A model generated the notes under the pieces. It did no database searches. It was given only the letters and a program-made list of their open reading frames with translations, and was not told the origin of the DNA. Positions 52,233 to 61,145 of a stretch of DNA of 64,000 nucleotides are shown here, one piece after another; within the stretch, counting starts at the first letter, position 1, and each line of letters starts with the position of its first letter. The DNA is from Paulinella micropora (taxonomy: Eukaryota; Cercozoa; Imbricatea; Euglyphida; Paulinellidae), in contig WBZZ01001042.1 in the NCBI GenBank assembly GCA_019918135.1, positions 1 to 64,000 on the forward strand, in the 5' to 3' direction. The translations under genes were made by a program, and so were the position numbers.

Positions 52233-54677
52233 ATGACCGCCCCTATGTTGGACAATGGCAACTGGCACTGGAAACAGGAAGAAGCACTGGAGGGCAAAAC
52301 GGCCGAAATCCTTATCAAATGGGGCAACAAACAATTTACTACTTTACCAAACCAAGAAGACTTTATTGAATTGATTGAAAAAACCCCCGAAGAACAAAAA
52401 CAATTTTACGAAGTGTTGATGGATGGTAAGCCACAGCGAATGTTTGCCGATTTGGACGGCGATAACTTGAGTATCTCGCGAGAGAAGATGTATGAACGAT
52501 GGAACGATTTAATGGAAAATGTATTTCAACTACTTGGTATGAAATACAACCCGAAAAAGGCCAAATACTTGGATGCTTGCAAGGGTGATAAGATGTCGTG
52601 CCACTTTTCATATGACAACGGCTTCGTATTTGCCAACTGCGACACACAAAAAGAATTTTGGAAATTCGTGGAAACCATTATTGAAAAAAATTACACTGAC
52701 CTCTGCTTCACCTTTGAACGACAGGATAAAAAAATTGAACTGCGAACCATTCTTGATATCTCCGTGTATAACAAGAACCGAGCATTTCGCACCATTTACT
52801 CTCACAAAGACGGGAGCAATCGTGTGTTGCTTCCATACTCTTATACACCAAAAACCAATACATTGAAACTATTACAAAATGTTGAAATTGATGATTACTT
52901 AATCATGCGACCCGACGAAACCTCATATTATGGTGTTAAACTGCCCGAATACACTTCTCTGCGACGATACCAGCACATAACTATTGCCGAAGTTGAACAA
53001 ATCATACTCAGCAAAGTGGCTAATGTGGATATAAAAGAGCAAAAGCAACGAATGTTTGTTTTAAAAACGAAAGGAGTGAGAAAATGTATCATAAATGGCG
53101 AGGAGAACCAAAGCGACAACTGCTATGTTGTGTGGAAACGAGACGGGCTTTATTTCTACTGCCATGATACGGGTTGTGAAGGTAAAGGTGTGCGAATTCA
53201 TGAATTTACTCCCGCAATTGCTCACGATATCAACACTATTGATGACTTACGGCGACTTGGCAGTGAGTGTAAGACGATTGAAAAATTCAAAGATTTTCTA
53301 GAAACCGCTTTGGCATGGATGAACAAATCATATTGTTTTGCTAACTTGGCAAAGCCAACCATAATTGAAGAATACATTGATGCTAGGGATAAAATGGTGT
53401 TTCGTTATAAAACAGAAACGGCGATGGAGGCCTTCTTCAAAAACAAAAGAATAAAGACTAATCTTTCAAAGGAAGACTGGATGGCACTAGGCAAAAACCC
53501 CGCCACATTGAATGTTGTTGATTTATACAAAATGTGGAATACTCACCCGAAACGACGAGAGGTAAATGATATTATCTTTGACCCCAAGGCATACTTTGAT
53601 GACAATAAAAAAGGGTTTTATAACTTATTCAAAGGATTTGCCGTCCCCGCCGACACATTACACGATGTAAAATCATTTACTCCAGAAGAAGAGAAAAACG
53701 AGCCATTCTTTCAACATATTTTTAACAGATGGTGCGGTGGAGACCAAAATGTCTATAAAAAGGTTTTGGATATGTTTGCCCACATTTACCAAAAGCCGTG
53801 GGAGAAATTACATTTATCTTTGGTGCTAACCAGCACAGAACGAGCAGGTAAGGGGATTATCCTTGAAATATTCAAAGATATTATTGGTGGCGAATATTAC
53901 TTTCAGCCCTCCGATGTGAAAGAAGTGTTAGGCGACTTCAATGCCCAACTAGCACGGGCTATAGTCGTATATATGGACGAAATGGTGTGGGGTGGTGATA
54001 AGGAACGAGCGGGCACTATTAAGAAAATGGTATCCGAAAATACACTCACTCTCAAACAAAAATATTTACCAAATCTTACATTAGAAAATATCTTCTTCTT
54101 GGTGCTTGCTTCTAACGAAGAATGGGTTGTCCCCGCAGGAACGACGGAGCAACGATGGCTGGTATTGGAAGTATCGGACGAATTGGCACTAATGAAAGAA
54201 AACGAAAAAAGAAAAGCAATTACGGATATCCGTGCAATTGACCGACAGCGACTGGCGAAGTTTCTTGCCGAACGAGACCTTAGCACTTTTAACGATCGCG
54301 AGACGATATTAACGGGCGGACTACGACAACAAAAAGTAAAAACATTATCTAAAATACGGAAGTGGTGGTTAGATTGTTTAAACGATGGCCATATTTCAAG
54401 CGGAATGCCAGAAATACAATTTGGAGATGAAGTTTCAAAAGAAGTAATGTATGAAGTATATAAATCAAATATTAATGACCCTCATACTTCGCAGACAAGT
54501 TTCTGGATGCAAATGAAAAAACTGATCCCCGACGCAAGGGAAACAAAGAAAACCATAGGCGGAAGGAGACCAAGATTTATACAATTACCCTCTCTGGAAG
54601 AATGCCAGAACACATGGCGAACTATTTATGGCGACCAAGAATGGCGATTTAGCACACAGGACGACGACGATGAATAA
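52233..54677 (+). CDS. EVE-2 AEP primase - SF3 (D5-like) helicase
   Basis: 814 residues, intact. N-terminal archaeo-eukaryotic primase: MFADLDGD (Asp73, Asp75), SCHFSY (Ser122-x-His124) and LDISVYNKNRAFR (Asp175), the DxD...SxH...D pattern. A short Cys/His region (CHDTGCEG) links to the helicase. Helicase: Walker A AGKGII (Lys540), Walker B VVYMDEMVW, Asn sensor LVLASNEEWVVP and the arginine region TEQRWLVLE. Expected to prime and unwind DNA for genome replication. ATG 52233 follows ATATAC. EVE-1 has an unrelated polymerase-helicase here. Confidence 0.85.
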   Translation: MTAPMLDNGNWHWKQEEALEGKTAEILIKWGNKQFTTLPNQEDFIELIEKTPEEQKQFYEVLMDGKPQRMFADLDGDNLSISREKMYERWNDLMENVFQLLGMKYNPKKAKYLDACKGDKMSCHFSYDNGFVFANCDTQKEFWKFVETIIEKNYTDLCFTFERQDKKIELRTILDISVYNKNRAFRTIYSHKDGSNRVLLPYSYTPKTNTLKLLQNVEIDDYLIMRPDETSYYGVKLPEYTSLRRYQHITIAEVEQIILSKVANVDIKEQKQRMFVLKTKGVRKCIINGEENQSDNCYVVWKRDGLYFYCHDTGCEGKGVRIHEFTPAIAHDINTIDDLRRLGSECKTIEKFKDFLETALAWMNKSYCFANLAKPTIIEEYIDARDKMVFRYKTETAMEAFFKNKRIKTNLSKEDWMALGKNPATLNVVDLYKMWNTHPKRREVNDIIFDPKAYFDDNKKGFYNLFKGFAVPADTLHDVKSFTPEEEKNEPFFQHIFNRWCGGDQNVYKKVLDMFAHIYQKPWEKLHLSLVLTSTERAGKGIILEIFKDIIGGEYYFQPSDVKEVLGDFNAQLARAIVVYMDEMVWGGDKERAGTIKKMVSENTLTLKQKYLPNLTLENIFFLVLASNEEWVVPAGTTEQRWLVLEVSDELALMKENEKRKAITDIRAIDRQRLAKFLAERDLSTFNDRETILTGGLRQQKVKTLSKIRKWWLDCLNDGHISSGMPEIQFGDEVSKEVMYEVYKSNINDPHTSQTSFWMQMKKLIPDARETKKTIGGRRPRFIQLPSLEECQNTWRTIYGDQEWRFSTQDDDDE

Positions 54678-54720
54678 ACAATAATACCAGTTGGTATTTT
54701 TTTTCTATCCATTATATAGT

Positions 54721-55368
54721 ATGAGCACAAAGCAAAGTTATTTGGACGAGATCGCCAAATTAGAGATTGATAGCAATGTTAAGAAACCGACCATTAAATG
54801 GACGAAACCCGAAATTGTATCATTTTATGAACAATACAAACCCCGCGGTGGCGACAATGTAAAAGTAGAAATGCCGTCGGCCACTACACTAGAAACCATA
54901 GTTAGCAGTATGGCAGAGGAGGAAAGCACTCCATTCAAAACTGCGGATTTAGTAGAAACAGGCATTACGGAAATTAAGGCCAACGTGGGTAATGTTGATT
55001 TTGAACAAAATCAACATAGGGAACTGGCAAAAAAAGAAACGGAAGCAAAAGAAGAGAAGAAAACACCGATTAAAGCAAAGCGAAACCCGCCCGAGGGCGG
55101 GTATAGTTGCTATGAAATAATAACGGCACATTTGAAAGTATCCAAAGACCCGTTTAATTTCTTGTATATGAAAGTGGATGACCGCACCATATTACAGGAG
55201 GATATGAAGAAATGGCACGAGAGTAGATACGGACATATACCGCCAGAGCAACGCCCCACTCTTAAATATGGTAAGTTAGATTATAAAACATTTTTCCGCG
55301 ATGTCTTATCTCAACACGAGGGCAAACTCACGACACTAAAGGATATGTATGACAGGTTTCATGTGTAA
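54721..55368 (+). CDS. EVE-2 conserved protein 1
   Basis: 215 residues from ATG 54721 (MSTKQSYLDEIAKLE). Acidic and variable N-terminal half, basic hinge (KKTPIKAKRNPP), highly conserved C-terminal half (GYSCYEIITAHLKVSKD...YKTFFRDVLSQHEGKL) shared with EVE-1. Overlaps the next gene tail to tail by 10 bases. Unrecognised; lies with structural genes. Confidence 0.65.
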   Translation: MSTKQSYLDEIAKLEIDSNVKKPTIKWTKPEIVSFYEQYKPRGGDNVKVEMPSATTLETIVSSMAEEESTPFKTADLVETGITEIKANVGNVDFEQNQHRELAKKETEAKEEKKTPIKAKRNPPEGGYSCYEIITAHLKVSKDPFNFLYMKVDDRTILQEDMKKWHESRYGHIPPEQRPTLKYGKLDYKTFFRDVLSQHEGKLTTLKDMYDRFHV

Positions 55369-55988
55369 GAGGCAGTTAGTGCTATGTCTCTCATTACATC
55401 AATATTGAAATACGAAGGTTTGAAAGATACAGACTCCGCAGATGCTGATTTATAATACACTTCCATTGTTAATGGAGCACCAGTCGCATACGCTACCAGA
55501 GCATCATTTGTTGTATTATCTACAATTCGTATAGTGCGGTTGTTGGTAGTGTCAGACGGGTTTGGACAAGTCATCTGCCAAGTCAAATTCATTTGAACTC
55601 CGTATCTTTGGATTAGCCACACACAATCAAAAGACTTATAATCAATGGCGGTTGTATAATTTAGCACTTCGGTATAGTAATCATATGTATTCGTGCCATC
55701 TGTGATATGAAACCAAAATTGAAAAGTGGCAATGCCAGTTGGTGCGGGTAAATTCAATGAACCACGAAATGATACATTAATGAAATAACCATATCCTAAA
55801 CTTGATATGGTTTTGCTACCATATCCGCCAGTACAAAGAGTGGTAAATGTTGAACTCGTCATCCATGAGCGCATATCAAGACCAACATAAGCATTTTGAA
55901 TGTTTCTTGTTAATGTCGGAGTAGCCACGACCGCGATTGTTTTTGTGTCAATAGATTGTTGCTCTTGCGAACGGCCGAATATATTCAT
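55359..55988 (-). CDS. EVE-2 beta-rich structural-type protein
   Basis: ATG 55988, 209 residues. Ends conserved with EVE-1 (MNIFGRSQEQQSIDTKTIAV and FNIDVMRDIALTASYT). Predicted mostly beta by residue pattern, Thr/Ser/Asn-rich, no signal peptide. Candidate minor capsid or spike protein. Confidence 0.65.
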   Translation of the reverse strand: MNIFGRSQEQQSIDTKTIAVVATPTLTRNIQNAYVGLDMRSWMTSSTFTTLCTGGYGSKTISSLGYGYFINVSFRGSLNLPAPTGIATFQFWFHITDGTNTYDYYTEVLNYTTAIDYKSFDCVWLIQRYGVQMNLTWQMTCPNPSDTTNNRTIRIVDNTTNDALVAYATGAPLTMEVYYKSASAESVSFKPSYFNIDVMRDIALTASYT

Positions 55989-56050
55989 TTTTTTAAACTA
56001 TATATCTATCTTATATTATAAGATTTATTATAAAATAATAGAATTTAAAT
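55989..56050. promoter_or_regulatory. EVE-2 bidirectional promoter region
   Basis: 62-base AT-rich gap between divergent genes, with TTTTTTAAACTATATAT conserved from EVE-1. Confidence 0.5.
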
Positions 56051-59000
56051 ATGAACCATTTAGGCAATCCGTGGGCATATCACTATTACGGCTCTGTGAT
56101 AATAGACGAGGATTTAGAAGTTGATGGAGTATTATATGGCGACCACATAGAAGCAAACTCAGTCCAAGCAAGGACTGACGACATAACAATATCGTCAAAA
56201 AATAATAACTCTTCTTTGTTGATATCTGATACTGGTTATGTGTCAATTAATAACGAATACGATTTACCAATAGCGGACGGCACGGCTAATCAAATATTAA
56301 AAACGGACGGGCTCGGCAATACTTCATTTGCTACATTGACTTCAAGTTATATAAGCGACTTTGAATTGGATAAATTAACGGATGTAGTTATAACAGGCAC
56401 ACCCTCCAATAACCAACTACTCATTTATAGCACAGGGCAATGGAGAAATACAAACTCACCTTTTCTTAGATTGGATGGGCTCACTATGATGTTTGGAGAT
56501 TTGAATATGGGAAGTTTTAATATAGTAAATGTCGGTAATGTTGATGGTATTGATGTTTCTGCCCTTGATAGTGCTGTGGTTAAATTAACAGGAGACCAAA
56601 CCATAGCAGGAATTAAGACATTTAGCAGTATAATAAATGCTAGTGCGGGTATTGATATGAAAAGCCAAAGTATAACAAATGTTAATTTGGTTGATGGTGT
56701 TGATGTTTCGGCTCTTGATAGTTCGGTGGTAAAACTAACAGGAGACCAAACCATAACAGGGAATAAAACATTTACTACTTATGTGGCAGTAAAAGACTCA
56801 AATCCATTAAACACAGGAAAATTATTCTTCAATTACAACAATAATATGGGCTCTATCTATTCGTCGGAGGTAGGTGGGGCAACGGGCTATCCATTATCTT
56901 TTGTAGGCTCGTCCATACTTTTTGCTCCAACAACAGGGGGCGGAATGACACTGACAAATAATGTTTTAAATTTTAACAGCTCAACAGCAATCAGCGGACT
57001 ACCCGCACCATTCTATGATGGCGATGCTTCAACGAAAGCATATACCGATACGAAACTAGCAAAGGACGGCACAACGGCTATGACTGGCAGTTTAAATATG
57101 GGTGGATTTTCAATAACAAATGTAAATTTGGTTGATGGTATTGATGTTTCGGCTATTGATACCGCAGTCGTCAAACTAACAGGAGACCAAACCATAGCAG
57201 GAACCAAAACATTCAGCAACATAATAAATGCTAGTGCGGGGATTGATATGAAAAGCCAAAGTATAACAAATGTAAATTTGGTTGATGGTATTGATGTTTC
57301 GGCTCTTGATACCGCAGTCGTCAAACTAACAGGAGACCAAACCATAGCAGGGAATAAAAAATTTACTTCAACAATAGAAGTGCGGGGTGCTACTGCTCCA
57401 GCCGCTTTTGATGGTATCGGTATCGCCTTTGATACGGCGACAAATATAGGAGAGATTGTGGCACAAAAAATAGCAACTGCGGGCTATTATCCAATACAAA
57501 TAACAGGTTCATATGTTGATTTATATGCGGGGGATAATGTAATCGCGACAGCAACGGGCACGACACTATCTTTAAACAATAGAAAAATAACAAACTTAGC
57601 CACACCAACAGCAACAACGGACGGGGCGAATAAAACGTATGTAGATACATTAGACGGGCAAAATGTGAAACTAACAGGAAACCAAACCATAGCAGGAATT
57701 AAGACATATAGCAGTGGTGTTGAAATAACGGGAAATTCAATCAATGCTACAACAAAGGGCACATTCGTGGTTTTTAACTCCACAGCCAATATCGGGTCAA
57801 TTGCTAGTTTGGATATGAAAACAGCAACATATTACAACTTTGAAATTTCTGCGAAAAAAATAAGTTTTATTATTGACGGGACGATTGTTGGTTGGGTAAA
57901 TGCTTCTGGGTTAGATTGTAATAGTAGCAAAATAGCGAACCTTGGAACTCCGACATTATCAACGGACGGAGCAACAAAAGGATATGCGGACACATTGGAC
58001 GGACAAAATGTAAAACTAACAGGCGACCAAACCATAACAGGAATTAAGATATTTAATGGAAGTAGAAATGATGTAAGGGCACTGAATTTGTTAAGCCAAG
58101 CCGATTTCAATAATGTGGATATCATTAATGGTGGAAATATAACATATAATGGGGCGAGGATATTAAACCAAAACGGAGGAGACATATTCTTTTCACAGAC
58201 GACGGGTGATTATCAGTATTTCTTATTTACTCTAAATACTGCTTCAAGTGGAACCGCAAACCAACGAGGTTATGTATTTACGAATGTAGCATCTGATGTA
58301 AAAGGGGCGGGACTTTATATTTCAAAACTTTTGGATAATAAAAGTGCTTCGTCCGACATTGTCCGTTTTAACAATGCTGGCGGTATGCGATTTTATGGTG
58401 CCTTAGATATGAATTCAAACAACATAACAAATGGCGGAACAATAACTGGAACGACAATTACTTCAACTGCGGGTATATCAACAACAACAGCAACTGCGAG
58501 TGGATTAATAACGGCAAATGCGGGTATATCAACAACGACACTAACCGCAAGCGGATTATTAACAGCGACAGGAGGTTCAAGCATAGTTATACAAGGAAAT
58601 ACAAATGGTGGTAATACACGCGGAATATTTTTGTGGGACACTGGCAACACCAGTTATGGTATTTATATGGCTTCAAATGGAGGAGGTGTAAATATCAGAA
58701 GTCTAGCGGGAGGGTCTGCGGTTGCTGGCAATGATTTTACTTCTTTTGCTGTTAGATTTAGGGTAAGTAATGCTTCAACCGATGGTTTTATATGGGAGAA
58801 CTCGTCCGAACAATTGTTAATGTCGTTGAATGGGGCAAATGGAACACTATGGACAAAAGGGTTAATAACGGCTAGTGCGGGTATATCAACAACAACGGCA
58901 ACCGCAAGCGGATTGATAACGGCAAATGCGGGAATTACATATACAGGCACACTAACATCAGCAACAAATACAAGCGGGGCAAAGATAGGAATTCAGGGGC

Positions 59001-60043
59001 CAACTGACGGAACAAATGCAAAAGGAATATTTCTATGGGATACGACAAATACGAGTTGGGGAATTTATGCAGCATCTGGTGGAGCAAGCAAAAGTTTAGC
59101 AAATGGTACGGCCGTTTCAGGAAATGATTTTAGTTCGTATAGTTTTCGTTTTAGAGTGGCTAATGATGCTACGATGGGTTTTGTGTGGGAGAATTCGTCT
59201 GAACAATTGTTAATGTCATTAAACGGGGCAAACGGGACTTTATGGACAAAAGGGTTAATAACGGCAAATGCGGGGATTACATATTCTGGGGTGCTAACAA
59301 CGGCATCAGCATCAACTAATGGGGCGAAAATAGCAATTCAAGGACAAACAGACGGGACGAATGCGAGAGGAATATTTATGTGGGACATTGGAGATTCAAA
59401 CTGGGGAATTTATATGAGCCAGTCTGGGGCAAGTAAATCGTTAAGTGGAGGAACAGCACCAGCGGGAGGAGTAGGCGGAGGATTAACTTCTTATTCTATT
59501 AGATTTAGAGTGAATGGTTCTTCAACGAGTGGGTTCATATGGGAGAATAATTCAAATACTGCTTTAATGTCTTTGAAAGCGAGTGATGGTCAGTTGTGGG
59601 TATTGTCTAATCCAATTCAATATTCAGACAGGAGAAAAAAAGAAGATATAAAGGAATGCTTAGGCTTAGATTTTATTAATAAGTTAAATCCAGTTTGCTA
59701 TCGTATGATTGATGACAAAAAGAAATGTAGGACTGGCTTAATAGCACAGGAATTAGAAGAAATACTAACAGAAATGGATATGCTAGATTTTGGCGGTTTT
59801 ATAAAAGAAACAATTATGGTTCCCTGTCCAAAGCAAAGAGCGGAATACGAATTGAAAGGTGTGAGTGTTAATCCAGAAGATGTTAAATGTGTTGATAGTG
59901 GTGATGTCGGTTATGGTATAGGTTATTCCGAGTTTATCGCCCCGTTAATTAAGGCCGTTCAACAATTATCGGAAAAAATAAATAATATAACTAATGATAT
60001 AGCCGACTTAAAAAAACAATTAGCAGAAAACAATGCCACCTAG
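56051..60043 (+). CDS. EVE-2 long fibre protein with S74 chaperone/protease end
   Basis: 1330 residues, intact. N-terminal head conserved with EVE-1 (MNHLGNPWAYHYYGSVIIDED). Shaft: about six copies of VKLTGDQTIAGxKTF with NVNLVDGIDVSALD spacers (about residues 175-670), then ITASAGISTTTATASGL runs, then about four blocks of GIFLWDTGNTSYGIYMA...WENSSEQLLMSLNGANGTLWTKG. C-terminal 139 residues are an S74 domain: SDRRKKEDIKECLGLDF (Ser1192 at the expected self-cleavage site) and LNPVCYRM. In phage and chlorovirus-type fibres this domain trimerises the shaft, then cuts itself off. Probably binds the host cell. Confidence 0.8.
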   Translation: MNHLGNPWAYHYYGSVIIDEDLEVDGVLYGDHIEANSVQARTDDITISSKNNNSSLLISDTGYVSINNEYDLPIADGTANQILKTDGLGNTSFATLTSSYISDFELDKLTDVVITGTPSNNQLLIYSTGQWRNTNSPFLRLDGLTMMFGDLNMGSFNIVNVGNVDGIDVSALDSAVVKLTGDQTIAGIKTFSSIINASAGIDMKSQSITNVNLVDGVDVSALDSSVVKLTGDQTITGNKTFTTYVAVKDSNPLNTGKLFFNYNNNMGSIYSSEVGGATGYPLSFVGSSILFAPTTGGGMTLTNNVLNFNSSTAISGLPAPFYDGDASTKAYTDTKLAKDGTTAMTGSLNMGGFSITNVNLVDGIDVSAIDTAVVKLTGDQTIAGTKTFSNIINASAGIDMKSQSITNVNLVDGIDVSALDTAVVKLTGDQTIAGNKKFTSTIEVRGATAPAAFDGIGIAFDTATNIGEIVAQKIATAGYYPIQITGSYVDLYAGDNVIATATGTTLSLNNRKITNLATPTATTDGANKTYVDTLDGQNVKLTGNQTIAGIKTYSSGVEITGNSINATTKGTFVVFNSTANIGSIASLDMKTATYYNFEISAKKISFIIDGTIVGWVNASGLDCNSSKIANLGTPTLSTDGATKGYADTLDGQNVKLTGDQTITGIKIFNGSRNDVRALNLLSQADFNNVDIINGGNITYNGARILNQNGGDIFFSQTTGDYQYFLFTLNTASSGTANQRGYVFTNVASDVKGAGLYISKLLDNKSASSDIVRFNNAGGMRFYGALDMNSNNITNGGTITGTTITSTAGISTTTATASGLITANAGISTTTLTASGLLTATGGSSIVIQGNTNGGNTRGIFLWDTGNTSYGIYMASNGGGVNIRSLAGGSAVAGNDFTSFAVRFRVSNASTDGFIWENSSEQLLMSLNGANGTLWTKGLITASAGISTTTATASGLITANAGITYTGTLTSATNTSGAKIGIQGPTDGTNAKGIFLWDTTNTSWGIYAASGGASKSLANGTAVSGNDFSSYSFRFRVANDATMGFVWENSSEQLLMSLNGANGTLWTKGLITANAGITYSGVLTTASASTNGAKIAIQGQTDGTNARGIFMWDIGDSNWGIYMSQSGASKSLSGGTAPAGGVGGGLTSYSIRFRVNGSSTSGFIWENNSNTALMSLKASDGQLWVLSNPIQYSDRRKKEDIKECLGLDFINKLNPVCYRMIDDKKKCRTGLIAQELEEILTEMDMLDFGGFIKETIMVPCPKQRAEYELKGVSVNPEDVKCVDSGDVGYGIGYSEFIAPLIKAVQQLSEKINNITNDIADLKKQLAENNAT

Positions 60044-60380
60044 ATTACACCCTCCACCTCCACTCATTGATATGGCAGATGGAGAACTAACACCAGAGTT
60101 GAAAAATCGTGTTTTGGATATTTCGTTGAAGAATGAAGAAAAAAAAGTAGAGCACGAATTAGAGGATAACTGGTCGTGCTGTTGTATGAAAAATAGACCA
60201 ACCGATAGCAGAATGATTAAGTATCTTTTTCAAATGGCTATAATTATAGCAATCATTACGATTTGCTTAATAAAACTCGCTAAAAATGACATGCCTTGTG
60301 AGCAGGCTAATGTATATGTCGGAATTTTAACACTCTTGATTGGTATAGTGCTTCCTAGCCCGAATGCTTCAAAGAAGTGA
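60033..60380 (+). CDS. EVE-2 small membrane protein
   Basis: 115 residues, starts inside the fibre gene end (11-base overlap). Pro-rich start, charged helix with WSCCCMKN, span MAIIIAIITICLIKL, second hydrophobic stretch YVGILTLLIGIVLPSP. Homologue at 28039 in EVE-1. Overlaps the next minus-strand gene tail to tail. Confidence 0.65.
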   Translation: MPPRLHPPPPLIDMADGELTPELKNRVLDISLKNEEKKVEHELEDNWSCCCMKNRPTDSRMIKYLFQMAIIIAIITICLIKLAKNDMPCEQANVYVGILTLLIGIVLPSPNASKK

Positions 60381-60620
60381 GCACTCATACAAGTGTATCT
60401 TATACCAAGAACTATCGCCAGCACACATTAAAGGCAAAGCCTCATCAAAACTACGACACATATTATTTCCGTTATTTATGAAAACACACTTAAACCCCGT
60501 ATCTATACCTTTTTGAATACAATAAACACAACTTATATTCTTTTTTTCACTTACCCGCGAGTAAAAGTCGCAGGCAGTCCGCGACATAACCGAGCACACG
60601 AAGAGCAATATTAACAACAT
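60369..60620 (-). CDS. EVE-2 small secreted Cys protein
   Basis: 83 residues with a signal-like start (MLLILLFVCSVMSRTAC) and seven further Cys. CVFINNGNNMCRSFDEALPLMC is conserved in the EVE-1 remnant. Unrecognised; secretion or membrane anchoring likely. Confidence 0.6.
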   Translation of the reverse strand: MLLILLFVCSVMSRTACDFYSRVSEKKNISCVYCIQKGIDTGFKCVFINNGNNMCRSFDEALPLMCAGDSSWYKIHLYECSLL

Positions 60621-60639
60621 ATATTATAATATTCATAAT

Positions 60640-60903
60640 TTACCAAAGTAAGTGATATGCCCAATATGCGGGTTGGTTTTTGTTTAAATATGCGGGCTTT
60701 CCATCCTTTGTTTTAATTGCTTGATGTCTGGCACGATAACTTTCTCGTCTGTCTTCGTCTTGATGTTTGGTATAATCTGAATAACCAGATGCCCCAAAGT
60801 TGATACGACGGCCGTTATAGACGACATAATACTTTTTTCCTTTCACTTTACTCTCGCCGAAGTCTGTCGCACCCAATGACAAGGCTTTCTCTCGTAGCCC
60901 CAT
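60640..60903 (-). CDS. EVE-2 DUF5754-like basic protein
   Basis: 87 residues. KKYYVVYNGRRINFGASGYSDYT followed by a DRRESYRARH-type basic helix and PAYWAYHLLW end fits the DUF5754 family common in giant viruses and polinton-like viruses. Suggested to be a DNA-binding virion protein; role unproven. Its ATG overlaps the stop of the upstream gene (TAATG). Confidence 0.75.
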   Translation of the reverse strand: MGLREKALSLGATDFGESKVKGKKYYVVYNGRRINFGASGYSDYTKHQDEDRRESYRARHQAIKTKDGKPAYLNKNQPAYWAYHLLW

Positions 60904-61121
60904 TATATATTATCTTTCTCTTTAATTATATTATTGTAAATCGCCTCTCGTTGCTTATCCGTCAGTGGCAGGCGGTAAAGGATATTTTCAGGTTTTCTAA
61001 AAACGGCAGGGTTTTTATTCACCAAGTTCTGAGTGATGCGGATTTGGTCAATTTCCTTCCCTAGCCTTTCCAACTCTTCAAGTTGTTGCTCGTCCTTGCT
61101 TTTTTCTTTTTTATTTTCCAT
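60903..61121 (-). CDS. EVE-2 small coiled-coil protein
   Basis: I chose ATG 61121 (MENKKEKSKDEQQLEELERL), 72 residues, acidic/basic helix then LYRLPLTDKQREAIYNN. Stop overlaps the next start by one base. Unrecognised. Divergent from the PLA2-domain gene, 24 bases apart. Confidence 0.55.
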   Translation of the reverse strand: MENKKEKSKDEQQLEELERLGKEIDQIRITQNLVNKNPAVFRKPENILYRLPLTDKQREAIYNNIIKEKDNI

Positions 61122-61145
61122 GATATATAATAGCGGATATAAAAA

